DNA from: Inonotus obliquus
Taxonomy: Eukaryota; Basidiomycota; Agaricomycetes; Hymenochaetales; Hymenochaetaceae
Direction of reading: 5' to 3'
DNA length: 64,000 bases
Assembly: GCA_032164295.1 (NCBI GenBank)
Contig: JAJHTX010000004.1
Location: 3,100,001-3,164,000 of the forward strand
Numbering within the stretch: position 1 is the first letter of the stretch; each line of letters opens with the position of its first letter. Position numbers and translations under genes: made by a program. Below the pieces are notes generated by a model. It was not told the DNA's origin. It searched no databases and saw only the letters and a program-made list of their open reading frames with translations. Positions 44,740 through 57,707 of the stretch are shown here, piece by piece.

Positions 44740-47700
44740 TATTATTCCCAAGAGTGTAAATTAGTTTCACTGCTTCTTTCTTGGCCTCTGGTTTCCAAGG
44801 CTTTGAGTTTTTCTTTGCCTTACTTATTGAGCTTTTTACTCCTCGCTTTTCTTTTGCAGACCAGCTATATTTTTCCTCTTCGACTACCCCTTCTTTTACC
44901 CCGCAGATATCGCTTTCCACTATACCGTTTTATATCGCTGCTACTCGTCCTCCTGCATTGTGCTCGATTATTGCTTGGCTTTCGAGTCTCGCCTTCCTAT
45001 GTCAGCACCTTCACCTCCTAATCCGCTTTGACATCAATAGTCCTCTCTCGGGCATCCTTGATAATTCTGCTCTTCTTCGTACAAAATTTTCCTGCCCCTG
45101 TGCCTTCCCTTCGCTTCATTATTTGATCTTGTCCAGGTCTTACGCTTTCTTGGTCTGTCCGCTTTGAAGCCTTGGGCTTGGCCTATGCATTGCTCCAAAC
45201 TGCGCCACCAACAGCTTAGATGCGCGCTGAGTATATATATTCATACAAAAGAGAATCGCGGAGTAAATTATTGTATTACAGAATGGTATATGATACAATG
45301 AAAAATATGATTGACTAGTTTTTAATTTTACGTGATGGATTCCGTATTTTGTTTTTGTTTGCCCAGCTGAGAACGACACCGTCTAGGGGAGATGAGGCGG
45401 GGTTCTAGGAAGAGTTCCAGGTCCAAAATCGATAGTTATAAATTAAGGGAGAAGAGGGTTCCTTGTGGCTCGGGCTTCGGGATACTAAACTCTTTCGGAC
45501 TGGTTCCTCCATCTTCAGAGCAACTCTGGCCAAGCGTCCTCCTATCTCACCACAAGCACGAAAGGAGTGCAGGCTAATATCTTGATGAGGTTCCAGTTGA
45601 TCGGATGATCGAAGTGGATTGACCTTCCATTCGAGAGCAAATGTAGATAACATTAATGAGATACGTTTGGAAATGCAAACGGCCAAAGGAGGGCTGAAAA
45701 TACCCGGTATGAATCCCAGTCGCTATGTAGCAGCACGACTTTTCGGACCCGCTGCCGTGTCCTGGCCCCCTCGAATTGTGCACGCATGCCTTGTTCTTTG
45801 ATATGGAACGGACGAAGTTCTGCACTAATGGATTTCTGGGGACTGTACACATTTATCGTGCATCCCAGGGTGGGTCCGGAACCGGATGTCCAGAACTGTT
45901 GTGGAAGTATTACGATAAATTTTGCATTGATTCTCATTTGACGGTTTGTTTGTGCTCGGTGTGCTCGGAGAGAGGTTCCGCTTTTGCGTTCCTTAAGCCG
46001 ACTCTGGTGATTCTACCGGAAGCGAAATTTTCTTTGTATTCGCGATGGGGGGTTGACCTGGGCTCTACGAATCTGATACTGAGTACAAGTGCTCATAAGC
46101 GGAGACTGTATACCCGGTAAAGCGATCTGCTGCGCCGCAGGCAATGATATGAGAACAGCACCTTTATAGTAGACACTGAGCCCACCTCCGAGAGCGATAG
46201 GTGAATGAACTTCCTGATCCGAGACTGCGTAGGGGTGAGATCCAGGAGGACAAGAAGCAATGGGATATCGACCTATCTTAAGCCAATCAACCTATTCCTG
46301 TCGATCTCAGCCGAGGGTGGCCAATACATCCAACTCGATGATGGAACAGATATGGTTCGAACGGATCATGTGCAAAACGTTGGTAGCTCATTGGCCCCTC
46401 AGGTTGGCGTTGACCGACCACGACTGCCTTCGGCGTAATAAAACGAAAAGCTGCCCTCGGGAAGCACATCCTTCGACGGCGGGATACGTCCGAGTTTCGC
46501 GCGGTGCATGGTTCGGTTCTGTTTGATGCGCCGGTTACCCGGCTTCGAAAGTGATTTTTTCCAGGAGTGTTGTTTATTGGACGAGAGTGTTGGAACACCC
46601 GAATGATATCCGACTATCTGTAGAGTTCAAGGGCGACATGGTGGTGGTCGATGTTCTCAGTCAGTGAGGCAAGGCTCGTGATGTGGACGTTAGATAAGCA
46701 ATGATGACATAATGGGACTATCGATGATGGGTGGCACGCGAGTTCGTTTCTCGCTCCCACCTCTCCCACCTCAAGTTACGACGACTCCTGATCTCAACAG
46801 TCTACGGATATAGATTATATGGACTACTTGGCCCATGTGATCAGCAAGACGGCGAAGTACTTGGAAAAGGAGCCTTTTGCTATCTCGTATCTCTTCTATG
46901 CACTTGCACTTGGAGAAACAGAGTTCTAGGCTGATACCTTCGCATGAGTGTCGGCGTTAGCACCCTCGTAAACGAGAACTAAGGAGGGTCTGAAGCATGC
47001 GCAACTTAGTTATTTTCAGCCCACATTGCCAGCAGCTGAAAGGCTCGGCATGCATCATCCATATCATATCACTTAGATCGTCGAGATGATGAACCGTGTT
47101 CACGGGGACCAGGCAAGCGGGGAAGTCAACTATCTGGAGTCTAGACAACGGTGTGTCTGATACTTTTCTTGTATATGTTTTTTTTTGCTCTAGCTTGACA
47201 GATGCTTCTCCTTGTTTTATTTCTTCGATGAAACCGGGTATTGATGATTTTGTTTTTTGCCGTGACAGGGACATGCGACTCGTCTCACATCTACGGGAGA
47301 GTGTTACAATATTAGTACCACGATGAGCCTGCAGATCGTAGCATCTAGTACCACTCTAGATCCCTGAGAGCTTCTTCCAAGCATGCATGTCGTCATTTTT
47401 CTCGCTCGCACCTACACGTCGATATCTCCGAGGTCGCTTTCTCGGAAGCCTGATGTCAATCTACTCTCTCCCAATCTCTCACACGCTCCTCGATTTTAAT
47501 GCTCCTATCGGTAATTTTGCGGCCATCAGAACATGTTACTATATTTTCCTCGACTATCATCTCATATCGAATGCGTCCCCGACTTACGGGTCTCTCGGCT
47601 TGGTTATAGCGCCTCCATCTCAGTGTCCCATTCCCAATACCATGGAAAAGGAGTCGTCACAAATAGGATCTATCGATCCTCCGACCCTTTCTGTGAAGCT

Positions 47701-49627
47701 TGGTATCTGTGCTTCTGTGCGCCCCTAGCTAACTCCCACCGTTGTACCTCATGGTACCTGCTATTTCTTCCGTGCGCTCGCTTCCGCAAGAAGGGATGCT
47801 TCGTTTCTCTTTGCGCTCCGAGTTCATCCTTCCCGCGACTACCCGCTACTATAAGCCCTACGATACGGCGATAGGACGTGCAAAAGATAAGAGCCCGTGT
47901 TGCCGTCGGGATTCTGTCCGGCTTGTCCTGCTGAGGAAAGCGCAACACATTGCGCTTAGAATTCGAGAACGAGCTTGGTATTGTATTGCGCTCCGCCTTT
48001 GTCTACCACTGCTGGTGTTCTGCCTGTTCATCTTGAGCCTTCCTTACCTCACGCTCCTGAATCTAAATGCGCCACAGGATAGAACGAAAGCACTGTATCT
48101 CAAATTAATCCTCGTGCTCTCGACCGCCGTGACCGCTTCTGCCGTCAGTTTCCGCCCTTGGAATATTAATCTCAATGAGCAAGAAGATGAACGGAGCAAT
48201 TCAGAAATGGTTCGCAAGGCGGAGCAATGTGGTTTGGAACTTAAAGGAATCTATTCTTTCGGTAACGCCATACGTTTCTCCTTGTTTTTTTCTGAACATA
48301 TCTGCAATCCGACATAGCACATGTCTGTCTGAACGAAGAATATAGCTCGGGAGCCATGTGAGTCACGGTCGAACCACTCAGGGCCGCACATAGCAGAAAT
48401 CAACTTTGGGCTTCTCACATATACTGGATGAACGATTTGTTCTATCTCTCAATGCCGTACAATTATCCTATATGGGCGGGCTCCTTGCCGATCTCGCGTG
48501 CATGTGGTGCGGGTCCGCGATCGACCTCATGGATCCTTTAGATTTGATCAACATTCAGTAGGTCCGTACATGCTTTAACTACCCAGTTACTCTCATATGC
48601 TTGTTGTGCATATGTTTCTCGGGATGCGCCGTCCAGGTACAGGAGAGATGCTATTACTATAGTATGAATGTTCAATCCATCGTGACAAGAAAGAGTCTAT
48701 TCCGTTTATCCGCCAGTACCGCTGAGTTCTTCCTAATGATACTAATGTTAGTACTAATAGTGACTTTCGCATCAACCCGTGCCATCATCAGTGGATACTC
48801 ATGGCCGTTTTTGTCGTCTTAGGTCATACTGGGTGTTCGGGTTCGTCAGCTGAGCCTATGACTGTCGTGTGCCGTAAGTGTTTTTCCTCGGTACCGTCGT
48901 GATCCCGAAGAGTTAGTTTTGACAAAAACATGCGAGGGTCGATCGTCACTCCTTTGGATATGACTAGAGCAATTTGACTGACCATCCCAATGAACGAGGT
49001 TGCTTGCTGGTGCTGATATTGCTATGACTTCTATCTAATGAACGGATACAATGCGACAAGATTATCGACTATCAATGCAAGTGTTCTATTGGAAAGAGGA
49101 AAGACAATACCCAATATAACGGAGGAAGAAGAATGAAAATGAAAATGCTTGGTCAAATGCAGTTTGAGATATTGGTGTGAAGGATGAAAGTAGTACTGGT
49201 CTGCGATTGAATAATACGAGGTGTCAAATAAAAAGCACGTCGTTGCTGTCGACAAACAACTTGGCGTAAACATGAGGCGCCTCTGATAAATACACGAGTA
49301 TTGAGATGAACTGAGTAGAGAATCTGATGTAGTAAGGATGATTCCGTGACACAATGTAGAAGGAACTGTAAAATCGGAAAGGGCATAGTGGGAAGGGGAA
49401 AGCCATAGTAAGCATATTGCGCAAAGTGCTCAAGAAGGCGAAGAGATGCAATAAATACAATGTGCATCCGAGCACCCAAAATATTAGTAGAAGAATCCGA
49501 TCCGATGAGCATAGCGTGTAGCATGGCATAGTGAAGGAAGTAAAACATCAAGAAAATCGAGGTAAGCAAGGGAAAATAAGGGAAAGCCAAAAGAGAGAGT
49601 TCAAAATGCTGAGGGGAAAGGGTGACA
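44740..49627. other. 4.9 kb between convergent bZIP genes
   Basis: This is the 3' side of both bZIP paralogs. Apart from one weak open frame (47751-48317) no gene is supported. It may hold long 3' UTRs; no repeats linking the two ends were seen. Confidence 0.4.
47751..48317 (+). CDS. Possible small two-helix membrane protein, low support
   Basis: Uninterrupted 188-codon frame from ATG 47751. It has two hydrophobic stretches (ALRLCLPLLVFCLFILSLPY and LKLILVLSTAVTASAV) separated by a short polar loop, then an acidic tail (NEQEDERSNSEMVRK). No family recognised. The length is near what chance allows, so this is tentative. Confidence 0.3.
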   Translation: MVPAISSVRSLPQEGMLRFSLRSEFILPATTRYYKPYDTAIGRAKDKSPCCRRDSVRLVLLRKAQHIALRIRERAWYCIALRLCLPLLVFCLFILSLPYLTLLNLNAPQDRTKALYLKLILVLSTAVTASAVSFRPWNINLNEQEDERSNSEMVRKAEQCGLELKGIYSFGNAIRFSLFFSEHICNPT

Positions 49628-51673
49628 TCATCGCACCTCAATCTCCCACTCACCGCCTTCACCGCCCGGCTGTGGTAAGCTACGGAGGGCGATGCGCACG
49701 CGGCGTCGTTCACCGGTCCTTGCACCACCCAAGAGACTTTCAATTCCGGAAACACCGGAAATAACATCAGAATTGGGGTTAATGTTCGAAAAGTCGAACG
49801 GAGTGCCAAGCTCGAATGTACCCGTTGGTGAGGACCCAGCACCAAGGAAGGGACCCAACGGGTCGGAGTCAATAAAGGATAAAGAGAGCGGGTTGACGAC
49901 CGCCGAGTCTGATTCGGGAGTTGATGAGGAATGCGATTGGGCGGGAGACGGGAGTGAGTTAGCCATAGCAGATGGGTTGATTGGATCGTCGGGTGTTGGC
50001 GATGAACGCCCCGGTTTTGACGGGACCAGTACTGTTGATGATGAAGATTGGACGCGGACTCGGATTTTGCCGTCCTTAGTTCGACTTGTTGTAAAAGAAA
50101 TGTCGAGAGAACCCAATCCCAGCCCACCAAGGCCCAACTCGTCGCTGCCTTCCAGGCCCAATTCTAACTTCTGCCACTCGGACTCGTCCTTTGTGTTGTG
50201 TACGTTCTGGTAGTCAACATCCATGTCCATGTTCCCGGTAGTTGCGCTCGTGTGAGTGCCCGAGAAATCAAGTTCCCACGATGGAATTTCATCAATTGTC
50301 GCAGATGCTGATGCCTGGTAGACAGATGAAGCGTCCCATTGGATCGCGTCCAATAGCGACTGAGGAGTCGAAAGAGTGGGGCGTGGGTGAGAAGACGGCT
50401 GTGATAGTAGAGAAGGTAATGCGCAGAGGAGAACCTGAAACGAATAGAGCTCGTCAGCCCAACTGGACTAATTCAGCTGTGAGTAATGTGAAGAGAGAAA
50501 ACGAACCATGAGTCCAAGGCTAGCGCCAGTCTTTGGGTTGGAGACGATGTTCTTTAGGGGCAAGCTAGGAGCCATGACAGGAGAGTCAGTTCCCGAACTT
50601 TCTGAGTCGCTGAGACTAAGTTCATTTGCTTCCGTTTTGATCTTCTGTTGTTCGTGCTTCAGTGCTTCAAGGCGGTGGACGAGGTCCACTTCTCGCTGAC
50701 GAGACGCAGCGAGCTGCATGCGTAATAAGTCAAGCTCGGATGAATCTACGGATGAAGTTGGTGCTGGAGAGGAGCCGTCGGCCATTTCGCGCAAACGAGC
50801 ATTTTCTCGCTCAAGCTCGGCAACGCGGCTGTAACAAACCGTTAGAATTGCTACAATGATGCATGTATAAAGTCCATACATTTCCATAAGTTCGAACTCT
50901 TCCCGCTTTCGTTGCCGACTGAGGAAAGCGGCTGCGCGGTTCTTGACTAGACGCGCTTCCCGTTTGGAGAGACCAGTGACATCTGGGGGAACAAAGTCCT
51001 TCAGGCTGGTGTAGGCACGAGACTTCTTTGTACTCGTTGGACTTGTTGAGCTATCATCTGAGGAGCGCTTTGCGCTAGAGTGAGAGTGGATAGAACCGGG
51101 AGAGTCGCGGCGGTAGGTCATATTGCTGCTCGGAGGCGGAGAAGAGAAGAGTGCAGAGGACGAAGTTGGAGTAGAAGGAGTTGGGAGAGAGGACGAGCAG
51201 TGCTGCTGCTGCTGCTGCTGTGAGAGATGGTAGGATGGTGGTTGTTGAAGAGCAAGTTGCGGGAGTTGTGGGAGAGAGAAATCAAAGTTGTAGAAATGAT
51301 TATTGGCGGCGGCGGCAGCAGCAGCAACCGTCTGGGCGTTGGTCGCCGCCGGCATCCTCGGCTCTCGGTCGGCTATGGTCACCGGTCCCGTCACGCCGGT
51401 CACGCTCCGGCGTAGTTGCACCATCTCAAGCTCACTCATCATCGGCGCCCACTGGTTACCTGCTGTCAACGACATCGCATTTCCTGAAGAAGTTGGCGAC
51501 GAAGAAGGTGAGATGGGTGAAATGGGAAAACCGCTGTTGTTATACTGCAGATGATGGCGATGCATAGCATTCGGATGGTGTGTTGCATGTCGCTGCGAGT
51601 TCTCCCATGCTTGCAATACGGACGCCGCAGCTGCATCCAGTGCAAACTGTGCTCTGGAAGACTGGAAATCCAT
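49628..51673 (-). CDS. bZIP transcription factor (paralog 2)
   Basis: Exons 51673..50880, 50828..50507, 50434..49628; 1923 nt, 640 aa. Closely related to the gene at 42811-44739 throughout: same start region (SRAQFALDAAAASVLQAWEN), same basic region SKREARLVKNRAAAFLSRQR (~237-256), same zipper, same hydrophobic ASLGLM|VLLCALPSLLS (~372), same C-terminal RRRVRIALRSLPQPGGEGGE, and introns at identical sites and phases. It differs by poly-Ala and poly-Gln tracts in the N-terminal half. Intron 1 is 51 nt with no stop, so retention would add 17 mostly hydrophobic residues between basic region and zipper. Tail-to-tail orientation with paralog 1 indicates an inverted duplication. Confidence 0.93.
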
Positions 51674-54600
51674 GGGTGGTAGGAATAGTAGTGGTGTGCC
51701 TTGGGCTAGATGATAGAGAAGAAGAGCGGCGGGGAGGGGGAGTAAGTATTGTCGGATTTAAGCTCGGGAGGAGGAGGAAGGGATGGAGGGCGTATTCTTA
51801 TATTCTCGTTGGATGAGGAGGTAGCACATGGTAATTGATACTTCTTTGCAGAATAATAATAAATAACACTGATTTCTGGTATGAACAGATTCTGGACAAG
51901 TGCTTCTGGAGTAGCTTGTCCCGGAGTGCGTTGCGAGTGACTGAAAAAGGGAAATGAAGTGTACTGCTTAGCTTCTAAGCGAAAGGAGACAAGTATGGTG
52001 CCAGTCTGCATTTGCTGGCCTGTCTCTGTCCCTATTCTCGTCGCTGTCTCCGAGGGTATTCCGAACAAATACACAACACCGGTCTGACGGTGCGACAACA
52101 ACAACAACAGCAACACACAAAGACACTGGCATTGGCACTACCGCTAGTCCTCCGGTACGCCGCTATGTCCATCACTAAGTTAGTTCACTTCTTCCAATCG
52201 ATTTGTTCTTGTTCACTCTGCAGTACACCGGATTTCCATTTAGCCTGCCTATTGGCCAATCCTCGGTCTCTTCATCTACTCTGCCTCCGAATGCGAGGAG
52301 ATGCCATCCCACCGGGTCCCGGATCACTACAACGATCACCTGCCTCGGCTCGTATTCATCCAATAGATTCCGCAATGCTCATCCAGTCGACTCGTGAGTG
52401 ATCAGTTTGTCGAACATGCCCCGTTCGCCGTGTCACGCCTGCGCTTTCCCGTTCCGCCTGCGGCAACAGAAAGGCACAGACAGTAAAAAAGGCCAGCGAT
52501 GCTCCCCTACTCGGTCTACTTTTCCCATCTCCGTATTTCGTTCCTGCGTGGTACCTCCGGAGAAGAGAACTATCGATTCCCTTGTTAAGCGTTTCCTTCG
52601 TTGTGCGGGGCGTGGGGCGTCATTCGGAACCTATTTTGATCCCAATCCTCGTCCTCTCCTCTCCTATCGCCTGACCGACTCCTATTCGGAAAAAAAGTTC
52701 ACTGGAAACTTCAGTATACTACAATCTTCACAAACCGCCGACATCCGCCCCGCTATTGCATTTAGTGTCAGCACAAGCAACTCGTGATATACTCCGGTGC
52801 CAAGTTCATTATTCTGATGGAAGAGTCGTCCAATATTACATTGTGAGGCATAAGCATGATATGTGGTTTGGGGCAGCATGCTTTTTCTTCATTGCACATG
52901 GCATTGCACCTGATAGCATGTTTCAAGCAAATTCGCGAGACTCGCGCCGCACTTCACACGATCCGCATCTCAGGGATGAGAGGAAGGCGGTGATCGCGTG
53001 TCTTCGTCTGGATCGCCCAGTCATATGAATGCGCAGATGCGCAAAATGACCACAGGATCATTATCACGACGAACTATATCGATCTCAGCCAGGTTGATCA
53101 TCAGCATCGCGGACTGCTTCTTTCGGAGGAATGTGCGACTTTCTTGTGGGTTCAGGCCGAGAACGTGCAATACGACGATGCGAGGACACGGCGATGGGAC
53201 TTTAATTAGCTTTTTGGGAATTAGATATTGGATATTGTATGTGCACTTCGCTCGGTATGCAACCTTCCTTCTGCTTCGGGGCTCCTATGGTGGTATCCCG
53301 GGCCAGTACCAGTGAGGCTGGCGGAACACGGGCATTCACATGCTTACGCATCAAAGCGAATTCCGCTCGCTTGGCTCCTGTCTGTGAACTTCGCGCAGAC
53401 ATCGTTTCGATCGCAACTGTATGTGGATTCTGTTTCGAGACAACATCAACTTTTGACAATGATATGTCGAATTTTCACATTTCGACATATCCGAGCGTCT
53501 CTCTGCCGATGCTTACTCGGATGCTTTTGACGATTAGCACTCTATCTGGTACGGATCATCGTTATTTCCACTTTCCACATACTCATACTGACAGACTCCC
53601 ACCATCAAGCAAAGCTTGACTCCTGAACTTTCTTCATTGGTTGGTTGACCATGCGATCATCTTTCGAAAGAAGACATCCCACTGATTCCCAGTAGTCGCT
53701 TCGCAAACACGTGATCGATCGGCTAAACCCGGCTTTTCGGCGTGCACTATATCCCGTATGCAGACGGAGGTCAAGGGACAGAACATCACTATGTTTGGTA
53801 CTTTTATGCTTGGCTAGTATGCCCATCAATATCTCTGAGCAGCTAGTAGAACGTTTAGGAGTCATCAGAATCCTAGCTACTCGAACAGCTCAGCAGTCCT
53901 GGTAAGCGAAGCATTGCATTAACCGCACCCGGCAGCCACTGACGCAACCCATCTATTCCAGTTCTAAAATCTCCCTTCGCTAAGCAGTGGTTTGCAGCTT
54001 AAACCCGTTTCACCGAGTGATAATCCGTGTCCTCACGGCATCGTGCTATTTTAAAGCGTAGCATGTCCTCTTTTTGGGATGTTTGTTCCCTGCACCTGGT
54101 GCCTCTCATCGGGCTCTTCCGTCCCATAAAGATGTATACCTGCCTAAACCTCGGATGCGAGATGTGCGGAAGTGGATGCATCGACGACCAAGCAAACGGA
54201 CTTATGCGCTGCTTCTCTGGAAGCGCAATTACCCCGCGCCGAGTGCTCTCCGGGGTTGCTGGATCCCATGTGAGTGTATGCATACCAAGCTACTGTCACA
54301 ATCTTAGAAGCTGAGAAGAGAAGTACAAGCTGTTTGTATCTCCAGAACGATGAGGTGGACAGACCGGCCCGACGGAGGTTGAAGTAACCTATGTACGTCC
54401 GCGCGCCTTCGTATTCTGTTTTATTTATGTACATTGAATAAACGACGGCGTTAACGACTACTACTTAAAGTGTCGACGGAGATCTATACGCGTGGAAATG
54501 TCGAGGATATCTCCCGGAGAAAGGAAGATTATTTTTGCTCGGATTTTACGGTCCTTTTGCGTCATTCTTTGTGCACGCCAAGAGATAAGCGACCTCGGAT

Positions 54601-57600
54601 TTCGCACTTGAGATCTATGCTTGGCTATGGGAGAGGAGGCTACGCGGCGAGGGGCTTTGACATCGGATGCGCCTTTGACACTGTTTGGTTGCTAGTACTT
54701 ACGTCATCACACCCCGTATTAGCCAAACATTCTCATGTGACGTGTTACGTATCCTTTCTCCCTTCCGTTCTTGCCTTGCAACTGACCTGTATAAATGGAA
54801 ATACTGACCCGTTCCATGTCACCAGCGAAACTAATCCTGGAGGCTCCATGACAGTTGCCAGCTAAGTATCTATCTTCAATCCCCATCCCTGCTATTTCAC
54901 GCTCGGATATACGAGCAAGCATATGCCCAGAGAGTATTCAACGTCTATGACTTATTCATCCTCCCTTCTCTGATTGAAATAAAGTAGCTGATGCACATGA
55001 CATGTCTATATCCAGTGACGGTTGTCTAGTAATCGTGTCCTCCGCGGTTCTACTACACAGCATGACCAGTGAGCATTCGTCGTTCTGCGTTGTTCCAAGT
55101 CGTTCTCTCAACTGAGTCGTTGAAGAATACCGACTTTCACTATTTTCTGTACCCTTGTCGGTTGTCGCACTTGATTTCGTCCCCGGTGTCGACTTTTACG
55201 TTTTTCTGTCTTCCTTTCATCTGGTTCTCACTCTGGTGTGTCGTTTACTCCACTTGCATCTACTGCTATCTACAACTGCTTACCTTTTCAGGACTGCCCA
55301 TTTCTGATAATCGGTTTGTGAAGATATAGCACTTCAGCTACTCATGACAATCAAGTGCTTAGACGGCAACTGGACAGTGAGATGACGGACTTCCGTGATT
55401 GTGTCTCGAGCTCTCAAAGCTACAGGACAGAGAAGGGTCTTTGATTGACTTCTCTAGGATGTAATGCGCACCGGTTTGTTGATACTTCTCTCCATACGGT
55501 CTCTCCGCTCTTGGAGTCCAGCGCCGCTTGTTAACTACTGACAGACACCCGATCCCAATTCCTATCTGTTCTTTACCCGTGCTTTTGCTTTTCAGACTTG
55601 CGCGAAACGTGAGAACAAAACTTCAACCTTTTGATTGAACTAGCTGGAAGGCTATTTGACTTCTGCCATCTGAGGCGGCGGGATTGTACGATTCTGCTGA
55701 AGCGTCGGAAGACAGCTGATGTACTTGGGGCGTCTATCAATAACATTAGCATGAGAAGGCGTTACATACATACAAAGACTCCAACCGCACCACAATGACT
55801 TGCGTACTGGATCAAAGGATCTTCCATTCATAGTAAGTGAAGTACTTTCCATTCGACGATAGTGTAACAGACTCAGATCTCTTGATAATATTTCAAAATA
55901 CACAGAAATAGATGTACCCGCCGTCATCGCAGTTTTACTATGCCAGGTGCCGTATGTCCGTATGCTCCTTCACTTCTTTCGTCCTCCGGCAGCGGCGGTT
56001 TCACCTCCGGTTCTTCAACTCTTGATTGGATACGGAATCTGATTATCATCCATGTTGGAGGTGAGAACTGGGTGCGGGCATATCTCAGGTCTCGAGATAG
56101 GTAAGAGTGTAGCTCAAGTGCTGAGATGCCCGCCAATAATCGTTAGCCACTGTAGGATCTTTAGATGATGCATTCCGGAAGTGTTTGAAGCGATTTGATT
56201 TTTGATCCGGTGATTGAAGGAAACGGGAACCGAAAAAGTTGTAATACGATTAGTGAGTCGGTCGAAATGGAAGCAGAAGAAGAGAAATATCAGAAGGACG
56301 AAGGCGAGCATTGGTGTGGCCTTCTGGGAAGTAAGTAAAACATGTCCCTTCCCGCCGTGATTTGATGCCGAATTGTCGAGGCCGAGGCGAGACTGAATGT
56401 TTCTTAGTACATTTCGACGGATAACATATCTTCTTGAAATTTGTCTGATACTGTTTCATCACGTCTCCCTTGTCGGGATTTAACATATATCAAAGTCCGA
56501 CCATAGACGAGGAAGGGAATTCACTTCCTCGGTTCTGTCTTCCTCTACTTTTCTGACTCAGCATTGACTTTTGTTAGCTAAATCAATGATCGCATCATTC
56601 TGCCGCTCAACTATCTGCTTCCTCTTTCATTCGTCTAATCAGATTTTGACTAACATGATTCTCTTTTATGGTTAACTCGTTGACTATTTGAAATACGCTT
56701 GTTCGATTCGGAACCGTGATTTTCTTGACTTTGAAAGAAGCGTGTCGCTTCCAAGAGAGTCAGATATACATGATTCAGGATGCAGCAAGTGACTTTGAGG
56801 ATCAGAGTATAATGTCCACATCCTCGAGGACAACTTAGCATCCACTGGAGTCACGGTCATGGCAGTACTAGTGTCGTTGCAACTACTTCGAGAACCCATC
56901 TACAGGTAACGTAACTGTACAATGCCTCCACCTCGGTCCTTTGTTTCTACTCGTGCATGACTGTTCCAGATAACTGACTCATCATTCTGGCGCCGTTACA
57001 CTCTGTCAGCGAAGCGGTCCGACTACCATGTTGGTGCTGCCCATTCTTTGTACCTGCGTAACATCAAAAAATATGCGGAGCTTACTTGACTTACAAAAGG
57101 GACTCGGATAGTCCGGGATATCAACAGACACGGGGTTGTAGTTCTTGAAAATACGGGAGACGAGCAATCGAGGTGGAGCTATGCACTAATGCAGAGCAGC
57201 CTAGCATATCTTGAGCTTACTTCTTCAAGTATGACAGAACCCACCCACATATCATTCACTATGGGTAGCTACCGAGTATCTAGACGAATATTCGACCAAA
57301 GTAATATTTTAGTGGTCCCCGGAAAGTTTCAACGCACGACAAATCGTGAATATTATACTGGGACGTGTTACATACATCACGTGGTTGCGCATCAGCTTGG
57401 TCACAGTCACATACCTCGATCTAATAATCTATCTTAGACTAAGTCCATCTATCGACTCGGATTGGTCGTTCCCAAGTCCCAAAGTTCAGGACCGTTACCA
57501 TATACAAGTCCACAATACAATCCCACGAGATAGGCGGAGCCTGGTGTCTAACGGATTATCTCGGTAAGGAAAATCCGAATAATATCACTTCTGATTATGA

Positions 57601-57707
57601 CGGTCTGTTATAGGTATCAGCCCTTTCCCATCGCTTAAGGGAGCAGCCACGCTCGACCAGATCTCACCCGCCGCACCCTCAAGCTGACGGCTTCAGAAGG
57701 CCGGTCC
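51674..57707. other. Long gene-poor region upstream of bZIP gene 2
   Basis: 6.0 kb with no supportable gene on either strand. It mirrors the 4.6 kb gap upstream of paralog 1. The distal part must contain the promoter of the F-box gene at 57708. No repeats recognised. Confidence 0.45.

Noticed and set aside
49692..50213. A 173-codon plus-strand open frame inside bZIP gene 2
   Set aside because: It is antisense to the conserved C-terminal exon, which matches the paralog residue by residue; the antisense frame has no independent support.
53202..54434. Several 80-100 codon frames in the gap upstream of the F-box gene
   Set aside because: They overlap on both strands, lack domains and coding-like composition, and no splice pattern joins them.
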